A stretch of DNA of 64,000 bases. It comes from Metabacillus idriensis (GTDB taxonomy: Bacteria > Bacillota > Bacilli > Bacillales > Bacillaceae). Below the pieces are notes generated by a model. That model searched no databases, was not told where the DNA came from, and saw only the letters and a list, made by a program, of their open reading frames with translations. Within the stretch, counting starts at the first letter, position 1. Every line of letters begins with the position of its first letter. The stretch covers positions 1,364,001 to 1,428,000 of the forward strand of contig NZ_WKKF01000001.1 in NCBI RefSeq assembly GCF_009674765.1, in the 5' to 3' direction. Made by a program: the position numbers and the translations under genes. Below, piece after piece: positions 28,685-39,385 of the stretch.

Positions 28685-29146
28685 ATGACGGATACAATCA
28701 AAAAACAAATGAAAATGATTGTTTTTCAATTAAATCATGAAGAATACGGAATTCCAGTCGATAAAGTGCGCTCTATTGAAAAAATACAGACCTTTACACG
28801 TGTTCCCGGCACAGAGCCTTTTGTTAAAGGTGTTATCAATTTAAGGGGTATTGTCACGCCAATTATTGATTTGCGCACAAGATTTAATCTGGAGCAGAAG
28901 CCATTTACTGAAAGTACCAGGATAATTGTTGCTTCTTTAGATCAATTTGAGGTTGGATTGATCGTCGATGCCGCTAATGATGTCATCGATTTGGCTTTGA
29001 ATGATGTGGAACCTGCTCCTGAGGTTGTCGGTGCAGTAGAGGCAGACTATGTAGAAGGTATTGCAAAAATCGACAGACGCCTGATTATCATTCTTGATTT
29101 GAATAAAGTGCTGGCAGCAGACAAAACGTTTGCCCTTCAATCTTAA
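28685..29146 (+). CDS. cheW: Chemotaxis coupling protein CheW
   Basis: Scaffold that couples receptors to CheA. A single 153-aa CheW domain with FQLNHEEYGIPVDKVRSIEK and VKGVINLRGIVTPIIDLR. GGGGATG region precedes ATG. Confidence 0.95.
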   Translation: MTDTIKKQMKMIVFQLNHEEYGIPVDKVRSIEKIQTFTRVPGTEPFVKGVINLRGIVTPIIDLRTRFNLEQKPFTESTRIIVASLDQFEVGLIVDAANDVIDLALNDVEPAPEVVGAVEADYVEGIAKIDRRLIIILDLNKVLAADKTFALQS

Positions 29147-29157
29147 GGTTCTTATGT

Positions 29158-29787
29158 ATGAATGATTTCAATCAGCTTACAGCTCTGCATTTAGATATTT
29201 TAAAAGAAGCGGGCAATATAGGAGCCGGCCATTCGGCTACAGCTCTTTCGGCTCTTTTAAATAAAAGAATAGAAATGAAGATTCCTGATGTCAGCCTGCT
29301 TTCATTTAATGAGCTTACAGAACGTTTAGGCGGACCGGAAATGGCTGTGGCTGGCCTTTATTTAAGAATTGAGGGGGATCTGCCGGGTTCCATGTATTTT
29401 ATTTTATCGATTGAACAGGCTGAAAGATTCATCCGGAATTTGACGAAGGATCCATGGTTTAACATAGAAAATATTGAACAGGAAGAAATCGGAACCTCTG
29501 CCCTTAAGGAGCTCGGAAATATCGTAACGGGATCATATTTGACTGCATTGTCAGACTTTACAGGTCTCAGTCTTTATCCATCTGTTCCAGGCCTTTCCAT
29601 TGATATGTTCGCAGCCGTCATTACACATGGGCTGATCGAGCTCTCGCATGTGAGCGATTACGCCATTGTCATTGATACAGCTATCCAAGAAAGCGGCGAT
29701 GAGAGCACTGAAGTGATTCAAGGTCATTTTTTCCTGATGCCGGACCCGGACTCTTTTGACAAACTCTTCAAATCCATAGGGGTATAA
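29158..29787 (+). CDS. cheC: CheY-P phosphatase CheC
   Basis: Dephosphorylates CheY-P and binds CheD in the Bacillus adaptation loop. Both active-site segments, each with Glu and Asn, are present: [20 protein letters not shown] near residue 20 and [17 protein letters not shown] near 120. 209 aa. Confidence 0.95.
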   Translation: MNDFNQLTALHLDILKEAGNIGAGHSATALSALLNKRIEMKIPDVSLLSFNELTERLGGPEMAVAGLYLRIEGDLPGSMYFILSIEQAERFIRNLTKDPWFNIENIEQEEIGTSALKELGNIVTGSYLTALSDFTGLSLYPSVPGLSIDMFAAVITHGLIELSHVSDYAIVIDTAIQESGDESTEVIQGHFFLMPDPDSFDKLFKSIGV

Positions 29788-29791
29788 CAGC

Positions 29792-30289
29792 ATGAATCAA
29801 ATAGTGGAGATTGTAAAAGTCGGAATAGCCGAAAAAGATGTTGTAGAGCCGCCAAAGTGGATTCGCACCTCAGGCCTTGGTTCTTGCGTGGGGCTTGTAC
29901 TTTATGATGAGTTCAGAAAAATAGCAGGATTGGTGCATGTTATGCTTCCGGATTCAGCTCTCGCCAAGTCAGGTGTACAAAATCCTTCTAAGTATGCAGA
30001 CACCGCAGTCAAAGAACTAATCAGACAAATTATTTCATGCGGAGGACGCCGAGGTTTGTTAAAAGCAAAACTTGCAGGCGGTGCGCAAATGTTTCAATTT
30101 CACTCTGCAAACAGCACGATGCGCATCGGTCCAAGAAATGTCGAAGCCGTACTCGAACAGCTTCATCAATTGCACATTCCCGTTGTCAGCATGGATGTAG
30201 GGGGGAGCAGCGGGAGAACAATCGAATTTGATCCCGCAACCTGCATGATGCATATAAGAACGGTCAATCAAGGATCTAAAACGATATAA
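29792..30289 (+). CDS. cheD: Chemoreceptor glutamine deamidase CheD
   Basis: Deamidates receptor glutamines and, through CheC, tunes CheA activity. The catalytic Cys32 ([14 protein letters not shown]) and His49 ([10 protein letters not shown]) are present, as is the [12 protein letters not shown] block. 165 aa, starting 4 bp after cheC, which fits their known physical partnership. Confidence 0.95.
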   Translation: MNQIVEIVKVGIAEKDVVEPPKWIRTSGLGSCVGLVLYDEFRKIAGLVHVMLPDSALAKSGVQNPSKYADTAVKELIRQIISCGGRRGLLKAKLAGGAQMFQFHSANSTMRIGPRNVEAVLEQLHQLHIPVVSMDVGGSSGRTIEFDPATCMMHIRTVNQGSKTI

Positions 30290-30334
30290 AAAACACACCA
30301 GAAGATAAAAATCACAAAACAGAAGGGGAGAAAA

Positions 30335-31105
30335 ATGATACAAGCAGCAAAAATCGAAGAACAAGAGCATTGGGACAAATGGATTCACTGCCGCGACAAT
30401 GATGCGTGCGATGCGCTGATTAAGAGATACATGCCGCTTGTAAGCTATCATGTGCAGCGCATCTCAGTCAGTCTGCCAAAATCAGTGAATAAAGAGGATT
30501 TAAAGAGCATCGGAATGATCGGTTTATATGACGCCCTTGAAAAATTTGATTACAAAAGAGATCTAAAGTTTGAAACATATGCTTCATTCCGGATAAGGGG
30601 CGCCATTTTAGACGGTCTCAGAAAAGAAGACTGGCTGCCGAGAAGCGCAAGAGAAAAAGCTAAAAAAGTGGATGCGAGTATAGAGCGTCTTGAGCAAAAG
30701 TATTTGCGGAACGTGATGCCCCGCGAAGTTGCAAAGGACCTTGAAATGTCAGAAGATGAAGTAACTCACATTATGAATGAGGGTTTCTTTGCAAATGTTC
30801 TTTCTATAGATGACCAAAATCATGATCACGATGAACAGGAGCACCATTCGAAAATGGTTCTGAAAGACGAGAAGTCAATTTCTCCCGAGGAAAAAATCGT
30901 GAAGGATGAGCTGATTCGTCAATTAAGTGAAGTCATCATCGGCCTCTCTGAAAAAGAACAGCTTGTGGTCAGTTTATTTTATAAAGAAGAACTGACGCTT
31001 ACAGAAATCGGACATGTGATGAGGCTTTCGACATCGCGCATTTCCCAAATTCACTCTAAAGCGCTGTTTAAACTGAAAAATTTACTTGAGAAAATCATTC
31101 ATTAA
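30335..31105 (+). CDS. sigD: Flagellar sigma factor SigD
   Basis: Sigma-28 family factor for hag, motAB, autolysin and chemoreceptor genes. 256 aa. Region 2 (IGMIGLYDALEKFDYKRDLK, ETYASFRIRGAILDGLRKED), region 3 and region 4 (LTLTEIGHVMRLSTSRISQIHSKAL) are complete. AGAAGGGGAG precedes ATG. Its position near the 3' end of fla/che makes its level sensitive to any operon polarity. Confidence 0.97.
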   Translation: MIQAAKIEEQEHWDKWIHCRDNDACDALIKRYMPLVSYHVQRISVSLPKSVNKEDLKSIGMIGLYDALEKFDYKRDLKFETYASFRIRGAILDGLRKEDWLPRSAREKAKKVDASIERLEQKYLRNVMPREVAKDLEMSEDEVTHIMNEGFFANVLSIDDQNHDHDEQEHHSKMVLKDEKSISPEEKIVKDELIRQLSEVIIGLSEKEQLVVSLFYKEELTLTEIGHVMRLSTSRISQIHSKALFKLKNLLEKIIH

Positions 31106-31180
31106 GTCTCTTTTCGTGAATATTGTTGCTAATGGACTAAATGTTAAAAGGATTAAATGATAAAAACCTTTAGTGGATTG

Positions 31181-31301
31181 CAACGGATAAACTTGACTCC
31201 TGCGGGAAATAGAGCAAAATGGGAGACCCCACAGGCAACACCGAGGAGGCTCCCATGCTCCCCGCGGAAAGCAAGTTCCTCTCGCTGCAAGGAACGGATA
31301 A
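31181..31301 (+). repeat. Imperfect palindromic intergenic repeat between sigD and swrB
   Basis: AACTTG (31190-31195) pairs with CAAGTT (31272-31277), GCGGG (31202-31206) with CCCGC (31260-31264), and ATGGGAG with CTCCCAT in the centre, giving a long imperfect hairpin with GC-rich blocks (ACTCCTGCGGG, GGAGACCCC, GAGGAGGCTCCC). The nine bases AACGGATAA occur at both sides (31182-31190 and 31293-31301). The pattern resembles a dispersed repeat seen between genes in many Bacillaceae genomes (from memory). It fills most of a 286-bp gap in an operon that is otherwise tightly packed. Confidence 0.7.
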
Positions 31302-31391
31302 CATTTATCATGAAAAACAACAATCAATGCGAAAACAGCCTTCATTAATGAAAGCGCCATACGTCTTAAAACAAGTGAGTGAAAAAAATAT

Positions 31392-31865
31392 ATGACAGCC
31401 GTTCTATTGATCATCAGCATGATTCTCCATGCTGCAGGATTTTATTTTATTGCCCTTTTATATTTCAAATATCAATCAGTTAAACAATCAGAAGAAAAGC
31501 AAGCAGCCATGCTTGAAGAAGCAGAGCAATCGCTAGCAGCTTATTTGATTGAATTTAAGGAAGAGAATGAAAAACTGATAGCCGGAATGAAAATGGCTCA
31601 GGAAAAAGATATTAATATAGGTAGAAACAGCTCTCACCCGGAAAAATCAGTGTCAGAACCGGAAGATCCGGAATTTCCGGTTCTCCGAATAGCCCATGAA
31701 GATCAGCTGGAGTTATCAGACCCGATAAAAAAAGGTCAGCCTGAATCAGAAGAGAAAAAGATCATTTCCCTTTATCAAAAAGGGTTTTCTACTGAGGAAA
31801 TAGCGAGAGAATTAAATAAAGGGAAAACAGAAGTTGAGCTTTTGCTTAAATTCCGTCAAAACTAG
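31392..31865 (+). CDS. swrB: Swarming/flagellar assembly protein SwrB (YlxL)
   Basis: Single-pass membrane protein that in B. subtilis activates the export apparatus during basal body maturation. 157 aa: one N-terminal membrane segment (about 3-25), a charged variable middle, and a C-terminal helix-turn-helix-like tail (KKIISLYQKGFSTEEIAREL). Called from its place after sigD, the membrane topology and this tail. The ribosome site before ATG 31392 is weak, and the repeat element lies just upstream. Confidence 0.85.
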   Translation: MTAVLLIISMILHAAGFYFIALLYFKYQSVKQSEEKQAAMLEEAEQSLAAYLIEFKEENEKLIAGMKMAQEKDINIGRNSSHPEKSVSEPEDPEFPVLRIAHEDQLELSDPIKKGQPESEEKKIISLYQKGFSTEEIARELNKGKTEVELLLKFRQN

Positions 31866-31872
31866 TCGATTT

Positions 31873-31900
31873 TTGCTTGCTTATGATCAATCCTTATGAT
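31873..31900 (+). promoter_or_regulatory. Candidate SigA promoter for rpsB
   Basis: TTGCTT (31873-31878) and TATGAT (31895-31900) with a 16-bp spacer, 118 bp before rpsB. It begins directly after the swrB stop; no terminator was seen between them. Confidence 0.55.
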
Positions 31901-31938
31901 ATATTAATTTTTGGTGTTAATACACACGCCATAGATTT

Positions 31939-31970
31939 GGGCAATGGTGCTGTTTAAAACAGTTTTGCCT
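31939..31970 (+). promoter_or_regulatory. rpsB leader hairpin
   Basis: In the mRNA leader GGCAA (31940-31944) pairs with TTGCC (31965-31969), enclosing a second stem CTGTT / AACAG. Ribosomal protein S2 operons are often autoregulated through their leaders; whether this hairpin does so is inference. Confidence 0.4.
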
Positions 31971-31978
31971 AAAGATGA

Positions 31979-32716
<738 letters not shown>

Positions 32717-32727
32717 TTAGGTAAAGT

Positions 32728-32766
32728 AAAGGTGATAAGAGGGGAATGCCTTTTATCACCTTTTTT
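32728..32766 (+). terminator. Intrinsic terminator after rpsB
   Basis: AAAGGTGATAA (32728-32738) pairs with TTATCACCTTT (32753-32763), followed by a T-run to 32766. A second hairpin (GGCTCC / GGAGCC, 32771-32793) follows before tsf. Partial read-through probably feeds tsf. Confidence 0.85.
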
Positions 32767-32888
32767 AAAGAGGCTCCATTCTTCGGGAGGAGCCGCCCTT
32801 TAATAATGCAAAAGCAAACAGCATTCATTTATGAATGAAAACAATACATAACGCCGAAAACGGCCACATAATAAGGAGGAAAACTCTC

Positions 32889-33770
32889 ATGGCAATTACT
32901 GCTCAAATGGTAAAAGAACTTCGCGAAAAAACTGGTGCAGGCATGATGGACTGCAAAAAAGCTTTAACAGAAACAAACGGTGACATGGAAAAAGCAATCG
33001 ACTTCCTTCGTGAAAAAGGAATCGCTTCAGCATCTAAAAAAGCAGACCGCGTTGCTGCAGAAGGCTTAGCACTTGTTAAGTCTGAAGGCAACGAAGCTGT
33101 TATTCTTGAAGTAAACTCAGAAACTGACTTCGTAGCTAAAAACGAAGGCTTCAAAGAACTTCTTGATGCACTTGCTTCTCACCTGCTTGCTAAAAAACCT
33201 GCAAGCCTTGACGAAGCTATGACTCAAACAATGGATAACGGATCAACAGTTGCTGATTTCATTAATGCTGCAATCGCAAAAATTGGTGAGAAAATCACTC
33301 TTCGCCGTTTTGAAATTGTGACAAAAACAGACAGCGACGCATTTGGTGCTTACCTGCACATGGGCGGACGCATTGCTGTATTGACTGTTCTTGAAGGAAC
33401 AATTGAAGAAGAAACTGCGAAAGATGTTGCTATGCATGTTGCTGCAGTTAACCCTAAATATATCGGACGCGACGCTGTAAGCGAAGAAGAAGTAACTCGC
33501 GAGCGCGAAGTATTATCTCAGCAAGCATTAAACGAAGGCAAGCCTGCTAACATCGTTGAGAAAATGGTAGAAGGCCGTCTTGGCAAATTCTTCGAAGACA
33601 TTTGCCTTCTTGAGCAAAGCTTCGTTAAAAACCCTGATTTAAAAGTTAAACAATTCGTAGAATCTAAAGGCGCTTCAGTGAAGAGCTTTACTCGCTACGA
33701 AGTTGGAGAAGGCATTGAAAAACGCCAGGATAATTTCGCTGAAGAAGTTATGAACCAAGTCAAAAAATAA
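32889..33770 (+). CDS. tsf: Elongation factor Ts
   Basis: Guanine nucleotide exchange factor for EF-Tu, 293 aa from ATG 32889 (AAGGAGGA upstream). The N-terminal UBA-like domain ([19 protein letters not shown]) and the core with [15 protein letters not shown] are typical. High codon bias. Confidence 0.98.
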   Translation: MAITAQMVKELREKTGAGMMDCKKALTETNGDMEKAIDFLREKGIASASKKADRVAAEGLALVKSEGNEAVILEVNSETDFVAKNEGFKELLDALASHLLAKKPASLDEAMTQTMDNGSTVADFINAAIAKIGEKITLRRFEIVTKTDSDAFGAYLHMGGRIAVLTVLEGTIEEETAKDVAMHVAAVNPKYIGRDAVSEEEVTREREVLSQQALNEGKPANIVEKMVEGRLGKFFEDICLLEQSFVKNPDLKVKQFVESKGASVKSFTRYEVGEGIEKRQDNFAEEVMNQVKK

Positions 33771-33785
33771 TCAAGTCTGATCCGC

Positions 33786-33809
33786 CTGCTGAAGCTAAAG
33801 CTTCAGCAG
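33786..33809 (+). other. Strong hairpin downstream of tsf
   Basis: CTGCTGAAGCT (33786-33796) and AGCTTCAGCAG (33799-33809) are perfect inverted repeats. No T-run follows, so it is more likely a 3'-end stabiliser for tsf mRNA than a terminator; a true terminator lies 27 bp further on. Confidence 0.6.
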
Positions 33810-33835
33810 AAGACAGAAATGAGTAAATGAAAGGC

Positions 33836-33865
33836 AGGGAACACACATCTGTGTTCCCTCTTTTT
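33836..33865 (+). terminator. Intrinsic terminator after tsf
   Basis: AGGGAACACA (33836-33845) pairs with TGTGTTCCCT (33850-33859) around a 4-nt loop, then CTTTTT. Confidence 0.88.
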
Positions 33866-33918
33866 AAAAAATCATTTACACGGTACTTAGATCTATTGGA
33901 AAAGACTTGGAGGTCATT

Positions 33919-34641
33919 ATGAGCAAACCTAAATATAAGCGTATTGTACTTAAACTAAGCGGTGAAGCTTTAGCTGGAAACGACAGCTTTGGCATAAAGC
34001 CTGCCGTTATTCAATCCATTGCTAAGCAAGTAAAGGAAATAGCAGAACTGGATGTTGAAGTTGCTGTAGTAGTCGGCGGCGGAAACATTTGGCGCGGTAA
34101 AATCGGCAGTGAGATGGGCATGGACCGTGCGACAGCAGACTATATGGGGATGCTTGCTACTGTCATGAATTCACTTGCTCTTCAGGACAGCCTTGAAACG
34201 TTTGGGATTCAAACTCGCGTTCAAACTTCCATTGAGATGCGTCAAGTGGCTGAACCGTACATAAGAAGAAAAGCAATCAGACACCTTGAGAAAAAACGGG
34301 TTGTCATCTTTGCTGCCGGTACAGGAAATCCGTATTTCTCTACGGACACAACAGCTGCACTGCGTGCTGCAGAAATTGAAGCTGATGTCATTCTGATGGC
34401 AAAAAACAATGTCGACGGAGTTTATACAGCTGATCCTAAAAAGGATTCTACAGCTGTTAAATATGAAACACTTTCTTATTTGGATGTTTTAAAAGAAGGA
34501 TTAGAAGTAATGGATTCAACTGCTTCATCACTATGTATGGATAATGATATTCCGCTTATTGTCTTCTCTGTTATGGAAGAAGGAAATATTAAACGCGCAG
34601 TATTAGGCGAAAATATCGGAACTATTGTAAGGGGGAAATAA
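33919..34641 (+). CDS. pyrH: UMP kinase
   Basis: Phosphorylates UMP to UDP; bacterial amino acid kinase fold, hexameric. 240 aa from ATG 33919 with TTGGAGG. Motifs [20 protein letters not shown] and [14 protein letters not shown] are present. frr follows 2 bp later. Confidence 0.97.
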   Translation: MSKPKYKRIVLKLSGEALAGNDSFGIKPAVIQSIAKQVKEIAELDVEVAVVVGGGNIWRGKIGSEMGMDRATADYMGMLATVMNSLALQDSLETFGIQTRVQTSIEMRQVAEPYIRRKAIRHLEKKRVVIFAAGTGNPYFSTDTTAALRAAEIEADVILMAKNNVDGVYTADPKKDSTAVKYETLSYLDVLKEGLEVMDSTASSLCMDNDIPLIVFSVMEEGNIKRAVLGENIGTIVRGK

Positions 34642-34643
34642 TC

Positions 34644-35201
34644 ATGGCAAAACAAGTGCTATCACAAGCGAAAGACAAAATGGAAAAAGCAGTATCTGCA
34701 TTTAACAGAGAGCTTTCTACTGTTCGTGCCGGACGTGCGAATGCATCATTGCTTGATAAAATCGTTGTAGACTATTACGGTGCTCCAACACCTGTAAATC
34801 AATTAGCTTCCATCAATATTCCTGAAGCAAGATTGCTTGTTATCCAGCCTTATGACAAAACAGTCTTAGGCGAAATTGAAAAAGCAATTTTAAAATCAGA
34901 TCTTGGTTTAAACCCGACAAATGACGGATCTTTAATTCGTCTTGCTATTCCTGCACTTACTGAGGAACGACGCAAAGAGCTTGCAAAGCTTGTTAAAAAA
35001 TATGCTGAAGAAGCGAAAGTTGCTGTCCGCAATGTTCGCCGCGATGCAAACGACGACTTGAAAAAGCTTGAAAAAAATGGCGAAATCACGGAAGACGAGC
35101 TTCGCAGCAACAATGAGAATGTTCAAAAAGCAACAGATGATTTCATCAGTAAAATTGATGTAATTGCAAAAGATAAAGAAAAAGAAATCATGGAAGTTTA
35201 A
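34644..35201 (+). CDS. frr: Ribosome recycling factor
   Basis: Splits post-termination ribosomes with EF-G. 185 aa; the family stretch [13 protein letters not shown] and [21 protein letters not shown] are clear. AGGGGG before ATG overlaps the pyrH end. Confidence 0.97.
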   Translation: MAKQVLSQAKDKMEKAVSAFNRELSTVRAGRANASLLDKIVVDYYGAPTPVNQLASINIPEARLLVIQPYDKTVLGEIEKAILKSDLGLNPTNDGSLIRLAIPALTEERRKELAKLVKKYAEEAKVAVRNVRRDANDDLKKLEKNGEITEDELRSNNENVQKATDDFISKIDVIAKDKEKEIMEV

Positions 35202-35231
35202 GAAAAAACTCTGTACAATGGAATTGTGCTT

Positions 35232-35266
35232 AAAAGACCCTCTAATGTTTACAGGGGGTTTTTTTG
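35232..35266 (+). terminator. Intrinsic terminator after frr
   Basis: AAAAGACCCT (35233-35242) pairs imperfectly with GGGGGTTTTT around a ~12-nt loop, and seven T follow. Confidence 0.75.
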
Positions 35267-35325
35267 TTAATACTGTTAACATTGTTGCAGTATATGAGAC
35301 CGCAGAATGGTGATGGAGGAATCAC

Positions 35326-36099
35326 ATGCTTGGGAAACTGAAAAAATGGAGAAATCCTAACCGCGAGCAATCGGAATTCTCAAAAGAAGAAATTCTGAAA
35401 CGGGAAATTCCGGAACATATTGCAATTATTATGGATGGAAATGGCCGCTGGGCTAAAAAAAGAGCTCTTCCCAGAATTGCAGGACATCATGAAGGCATGA
35501 AAGTTGTCAGAAAAATAACGAAGCTTTCTAATGAACTTGGAGTAAAAGCCTTAACCTTATATGCTTTTTCTACAGAGAACTGGAAGAGACCAAAAACGGA
35601 AGTAGATTTCTTGATGAAGCTGCCTGAAGAATTTTTGGGAACATTCCTTCCTGAACTTGTAGAAGAAAATGTGCAAGTGAGAATTATAGGAGAAGAATCA
35701 AAAATTCCTGAACATACACTTCGCGCTGTGCAAAAGGCAAAGGAAGATACGAAAAATAATAATGGTCTTATCCTGAATTTCGCCCTGAATTATGGCAGCC
35801 GGGCTGAAATGATTCTTGCGGTTCAGGGAATAGTGCAGGATGTTGAGAAGGGAAGCATCAGCCCTGAAGACATTAATGAAGCATTATTTTCACAATACTT
35901 AATGACAAAAGACATGAGAGATCCGGATTTGCTGATTCGAACAAGCGGAGAAATCAGGCTGAGCAATTTCATGCTATGGCAGCTTGCATATTCTGAATTT
36001 GTCTTTACAGACGTGCTTTGGCCGGACTTCAGCGAAGATCATTTACTTGCAGCCATTGATGAATACCAGCATAGAGGGCGAAGATTTGGCGGCTTATAA
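35326..36099 (+). CDS. uppS: Isoprenyl transferase (undecaprenyl diphosphate synthase)
   Basis: Makes the C55 lipid carrier for cell wall synthesis. 257 aa. Catalytic Asp37 sits in IIMDGNGRWAKKR; AFSTENWKRP and LLIRTSGEIRLSNFMLWQ bind the diphosphates. ATGGAGG precedes ATG. cdsA follows after 15 bp. Confidence 0.97.
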   Translation: MLGKLKKWRNPNREQSEFSKEEILKREIPEHIAIIMDGNGRWAKKRALPRIAGHHEGMKVVRKITKLSNELGVKALTLYAFSTENWKRPKTEVDFLMKLPEEFLGTFLPELVEENVQVRIIGEESKIPEHTLRAVQKAKEDTKNNNGLILNFALNYGSRAEMILAVQGIVQDVEKGSISPEDINEALFSQYLMTKDMRDPDLLIRTSGEIRLSNFMLWQLAYSEFVFTDVLWPDFSEDHLLAAIDEYQHRGRRFGGL

Positions 36100-36114
36100 G
36101 ATGAAGGTGACAGA

Positions 36115-36909
36115 GTGAAACAAAGAATTATAACTGCCGTAATCGCTTTGGCCGTTTTTTTGCCGGCCGTTATTTATGGACGCGCTCCTTTTACTATTTT
36201 TATATACTTATTAGCTTCCATCGCCCTTTATGAACTGCTGAAGATGAAGCGAATTACGATATATAGTGTACCGGGGCTGCTCAGTTTATTATTGCTTTGG
36301 GTTCTATTAATCCCCAGTAACTACATAAACTTATTAGATGAATACAGCATAACTAAAATAGAAATTGCATTGCTTGGTGTACTGTTTTTCCTATGTTATA
36401 CCGTGGTGACTAAGAACAGATTTTCCTTTGACGATGTAGGGTTCACCATTATAGCAACCATGTACATCGGGATCGGATTTTTTTATTTTATTGAAATGCG
36501 AAACATTGGCCTTTATTCAATCTTTTATGCACTGCTGATTATTTGGGCTACGGATTCAGGCGCTTATTTTATCGGGAAATCAGCAGGTAAAAGAAAGCTG
36601 TGGCCGGAAATAAGTCCAAACAAAACGATAGAGGGATCTATTGGAGGAATCTTCTGCGCGGTCATCATCGCCTGGATCTTTCAATATTTTACTGCCTTTG
36701 CAGATTCGTATTTTAGCATCACGCTTATTACTGTTTTGCTGTCCATTTTTGGACAAATTGGGGATCTGGCCGAATCAGCGTTAAAGCGTCATTATCAAGT
36801 GAAAGATTCAGGGCATATTTTGCCTGGACACGGGGGGATCTTGGATCGCTTTGACAGTCTGATCTTTGTATTGCCGATCATGCATTTCTTGTTTTTGTTT
36901 TTTAACTGA
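36115..36909 (+). CDS. cdsA: Phosphatidate cytidylyltransferase CdsA
   Basis: Forms CDP-diacylglycerol for phospholipid synthesis. 264 aa integral membrane protein with about eight membrane segments; the C-terminal CdsA signature is SALKRHYQVKDSGHILPGHG followed by GILDRFDSL. GTG start with GAAGGTG. Confidence 0.96.
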   Translation: MKQRIITAVIALAVFLPAVIYGRAPFTIFIYLLASIALYELLKMKRITIYSVPGLLSLLLLWVLLIPSNYINLLDEYSITKIEIALLGVLFFLCYTVVTKNRFSFDDVGFTIIATMYIGIGFFYFIEMRNIGLYSIFYALLIIWATDSGAYFIGKSAGKRKLWPEISPNKTIEGSIGGIFCAVIIAWIFQYFTAFADSYFSITLITVLLSIFGQIGDLAESALKRHYQVKDSGHILPGHGGILDRFDSLIFVLPIMHFLFLFFN

Positions 36910-36942
36910 ATAGATTATCTGTGACAAACGAATGGGAGTGAC

Positions 36943-38091
36943 ATGGTGAAGAAGATTAGCTTATTGGGTGCAACAGGTTCAATTGGTCAGCAAACGCTGG
37001 ATGTAATTAAATGTCATCCCGATCAATTTCAGCTTGTTGCCATGTCTTTTGGAAGTAATTTGGAGCTTGGAAGAAAAGCGATTTCTAATTTTTCTCCTAG
37101 TCTTGTAGCTGTTAATGATTTTAACGCATATTCACAGCTGAAAGAAGAATTTCAGAACATAACATTTACATACGGTGCCGAAGGTCTTATTGAAGCAGCT
37201 GTTATCTCCGAAGCTGAAATTGTGGTTAATGCAGTTGTTGGAAGTGTCGGTCTATTGCCGACTTTAAAAGCCATTGAATGCAAAAAAACGATTGCGCTTG
37301 CAAATAAAGAAACCCTGGTTACCGCCGGACATCTTGTAACAGAACATGCAAGAATATATGGTGTGGATCTTCTTCCGGTTGACAGCGAACATTCCGCTAT
37401 TTTTCAATGTCTGCAGGGTGAAAATCCTAAATCACTGGAAAGACTGATTGTGACAGCATCCGGCGGAAGCTTCCGCGACAGAAAACGGGAAGAGTTAGCA
37501 GATGTAACAGTCGACGAGGCACTCAATCATCCGAATTGGTCGATGGGTGCTAAAATCACAATTGATTCTGCTACTATGATGAACAAAGGTCTTGAAGTGA
37601 TTGAGGCACACTGGCTCTTTGACTTGCCGTACGAAAAGATAGAGGTACTGCTTCATAAAGAAAGCATTATTCACTCTATGGCAGAGTTTCATGACCGAAG
37701 TGTGATCGCGCAGCTTGGATCTCCTGATATGAGAGTACCCATTCAATATGCTTTATCCTATCCAGAACGATTGCCGCTTTCATCAACCAAGCAATTAAAT
37801 TTGTGGGAAGTAGGCAAGCTTCATTTCGAGAAAGCGGACTTTGAAAGATACCGCTGCTTACAATTTGCGTATGATTCAGGTAAAATAGGCGGTACAATGC
37901 CAACTGTGCTGAATGCCGCAAACGAAGAAGCAGTCGGAGCATTTTTAAAAGGACAAATTGCCTTCCTCCAAATTGAAGATCTCATAGATAAAGCTTTAAC
38001 AAAACATAGTGTGATATCAAGCCCGGATTTGCATATCATTCAAGAAGTGGACAAAGAGACAAGACAATTTGTTCAAACATTATATTCATAA
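36943..38091 (+). CDS. dxr: 1-deoxy-D-xylulose 5-phosphate reductoisomerase
   Basis: Second step of the MEP isoprenoid pathway, NADPH-dependent. 382 aa. Nucleotide-binding [15 protein letters not shown], metal/substrate region [17 protein letters not shown] and [21 protein letters not shown] are intact. Sits among uppS and cdsA, which use isoprenoid or lipid precursors. Confidence 0.97.
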   Translation: MVKKISLLGATGSIGQQTLDVIKCHPDQFQLVAMSFGSNLELGRKAISNFSPSLVAVNDFNAYSQLKEEFQNITFTYGAEGLIEAAVISEAEIVVNAVVGSVGLLPTLKAIECKKTIALANKETLVTAGHLVTEHARIYGVDLLPVDSEHSAIFQCLQGENPKSLERLIVTASGGSFRDRKREELADVTVDEALNHPNWSMGAKITIDSATMMNKGLEVIEAHWLFDLPYEKIEVLLHKESIIHSMAEFHDRSVIAQLGSPDMRVPIQYALSYPERLPLSSTKQLNLWEVGKLHFEKADFERYRCLQFAYDSGKIGGTMPTVLNAANEEAVGAFLKGQIAFLQIEDLIDKALTKHSVISSPDLHIIQEVDKETRQFVQTLYS

Positions 38092-38106
38092 AGGTGGTCA
38101 TGAAAC

Positions 38107-39369
38107 GTGAATACCGTTTTAGCGTTTGTTATTATTTTTGGAGCACTCGTATTCTTTCACGAGCTGGGACATTTAGTTTTAGCAAAACGGGCAGGTATTT
38201 TATGCCGTGAATTTGCAATTGGGTTTGGACCGAAGATCTTTTCTTTCATGAAAGATGAAACTGTCTATACCATCAGACTCCTTCCCCTTGGCGGATTTGT
38301 CCGCATGGCTGGTGAAGATCCAGAAATGATAGAAGTGAAGCCTGGATATAATGTAGGTTTGCTGTTTAATAAAGAAAATAAAGTTGAAAAAATCATCCTT
38401 AATAATAAGGAAAAATATCCGCGTGCAAGAGTCATTGAAGTAGAACAGGCTGATCTGGAACACAAAATGTTCATTTCAGGTTATGAACAGGGCGAAGAGG
38501 AGGAAATGCTGAAAAACTTTGAAGTGAGCGAAAAATCTTTCTTCATTGTTGATGGTTCTGAAGTTCAAATTGCCCCTTATAATCGTCAGTTTGGCTCGAA
38601 AACGCTTGGACAGCGGACAGCGGCGATTATTGCTGGACCGCTGATGAATTTTATTTTAGCCTTTGTACTATTATTCTCCCTTGGATTTATTCAAGGGGCT
38701 CCAATTGATGAACCGATTTTAGGTAAGCTGACGCCGGACGGTTCAGCTGTAGAATCTGGACTTAAAGAAGGCGACGAAATTACATCCATTGAGGGAAAAG
38801 TAATGTCTTCATGGAAACAGGTCGTTTCTGTCATTCAGGCAAATCCAGAACAAGAACTGACTTTTGCCATTAACCGCGGCGGTCAAAACCTTGAAGTGGA
38901 AGTAGTCCCTGAAGCGAGTAAAGTAGGGGAAGAAACGATTGGCAGAATCGGAGCTTATAACCCTGTTGAAAAATCATTCGTTGGCTCTTTGAAATATGGA
39001 GTAACGGAAACATTCAATTGGACGAAGGAAATTGTGCTTGGACTTGGAAAATTGGTAACTGGTCAGTTTTCGATTGATATGCTTTCAGGTCCGGTAGGAA
39101 TTTATGACATGACAGACCAGGTCGCAAAAACAGGCATCATCAATTTAATGAGCTGGGCTGCCATTCTGAGCATCAACTTAGGTATTGTCAATCTGCTTCC
39201 GATTCCTGCACTGGACGGAGGAAGACTATTATTTTTCCTTGTAGAAGCGCTGAGAGGGAAACCGATTGACCGCCAAAAAGAAGGCGTCGTCCATTTTATC
39301 GGTTTTGCCTTATTGATGCTGTTGATGCTGGTAGTCACATGGAATGATATTCAAAGATTCTTTTTATAA
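38107..39369 (+). CDS. rseP: Site-2 intramembrane protease RseP/RasP
   Basis: Zinc intramembrane protease that cleaves anti-sigma factors such as RsiW and FtsL-type substrates. 420 aa, GTG start. Active site HELGH (18-22) in the first membrane helix, PDZ domain (about 200-270), and the second metal site NLLPIPALDGGR near residue 365 are present. GGTGG ribosome site 3' of dxr. Confidence 0.96.
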   Translation: MNTVLAFVIIFGALVFFHELGHLVLAKRAGILCREFAIGFGPKIFSFMKDETVYTIRLLPLGGFVRMAGEDPEMIEVKPGYNVGLLFNKENKVEKIILNNKEKYPRARVIEVEQADLEHKMFISGYEQGEEEEMLKNFEVSEKSFFIVDGSEVQIAPYNRQFGSKTLGQRTAAIIAGPLMNFILAFVLLFSLGFIQGAPIDEPILGKLTPDGSAVESGLKEGDEITSIEGKVMSSWKQVVSVIQANPEQELTFAINRGGQNLEVEVVPEASKVGEETIGRIGAYNPVEKSFVGSLKYGVTETFNWTKEIVLGLGKLVTGQFSIDMLSGPVGIYDMTDQVAKTGIINLMSWAAILSINLGIVNLLPIPALDGGRLLFFLVEALRGKPIDRQKEGVVHFIGFALLMLLMLVVTWNDIQRFFL

Positions 39370-39385
39370 GGCTTAGCTATGACCT

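Noticed and set aside
31082-31420. Minus-strand 112-codon reading frame over the sigD-swrB gap
   Set aside because: It spans the palindromic repeat, overlaps coding sequence at both ends and has no family resemblance.
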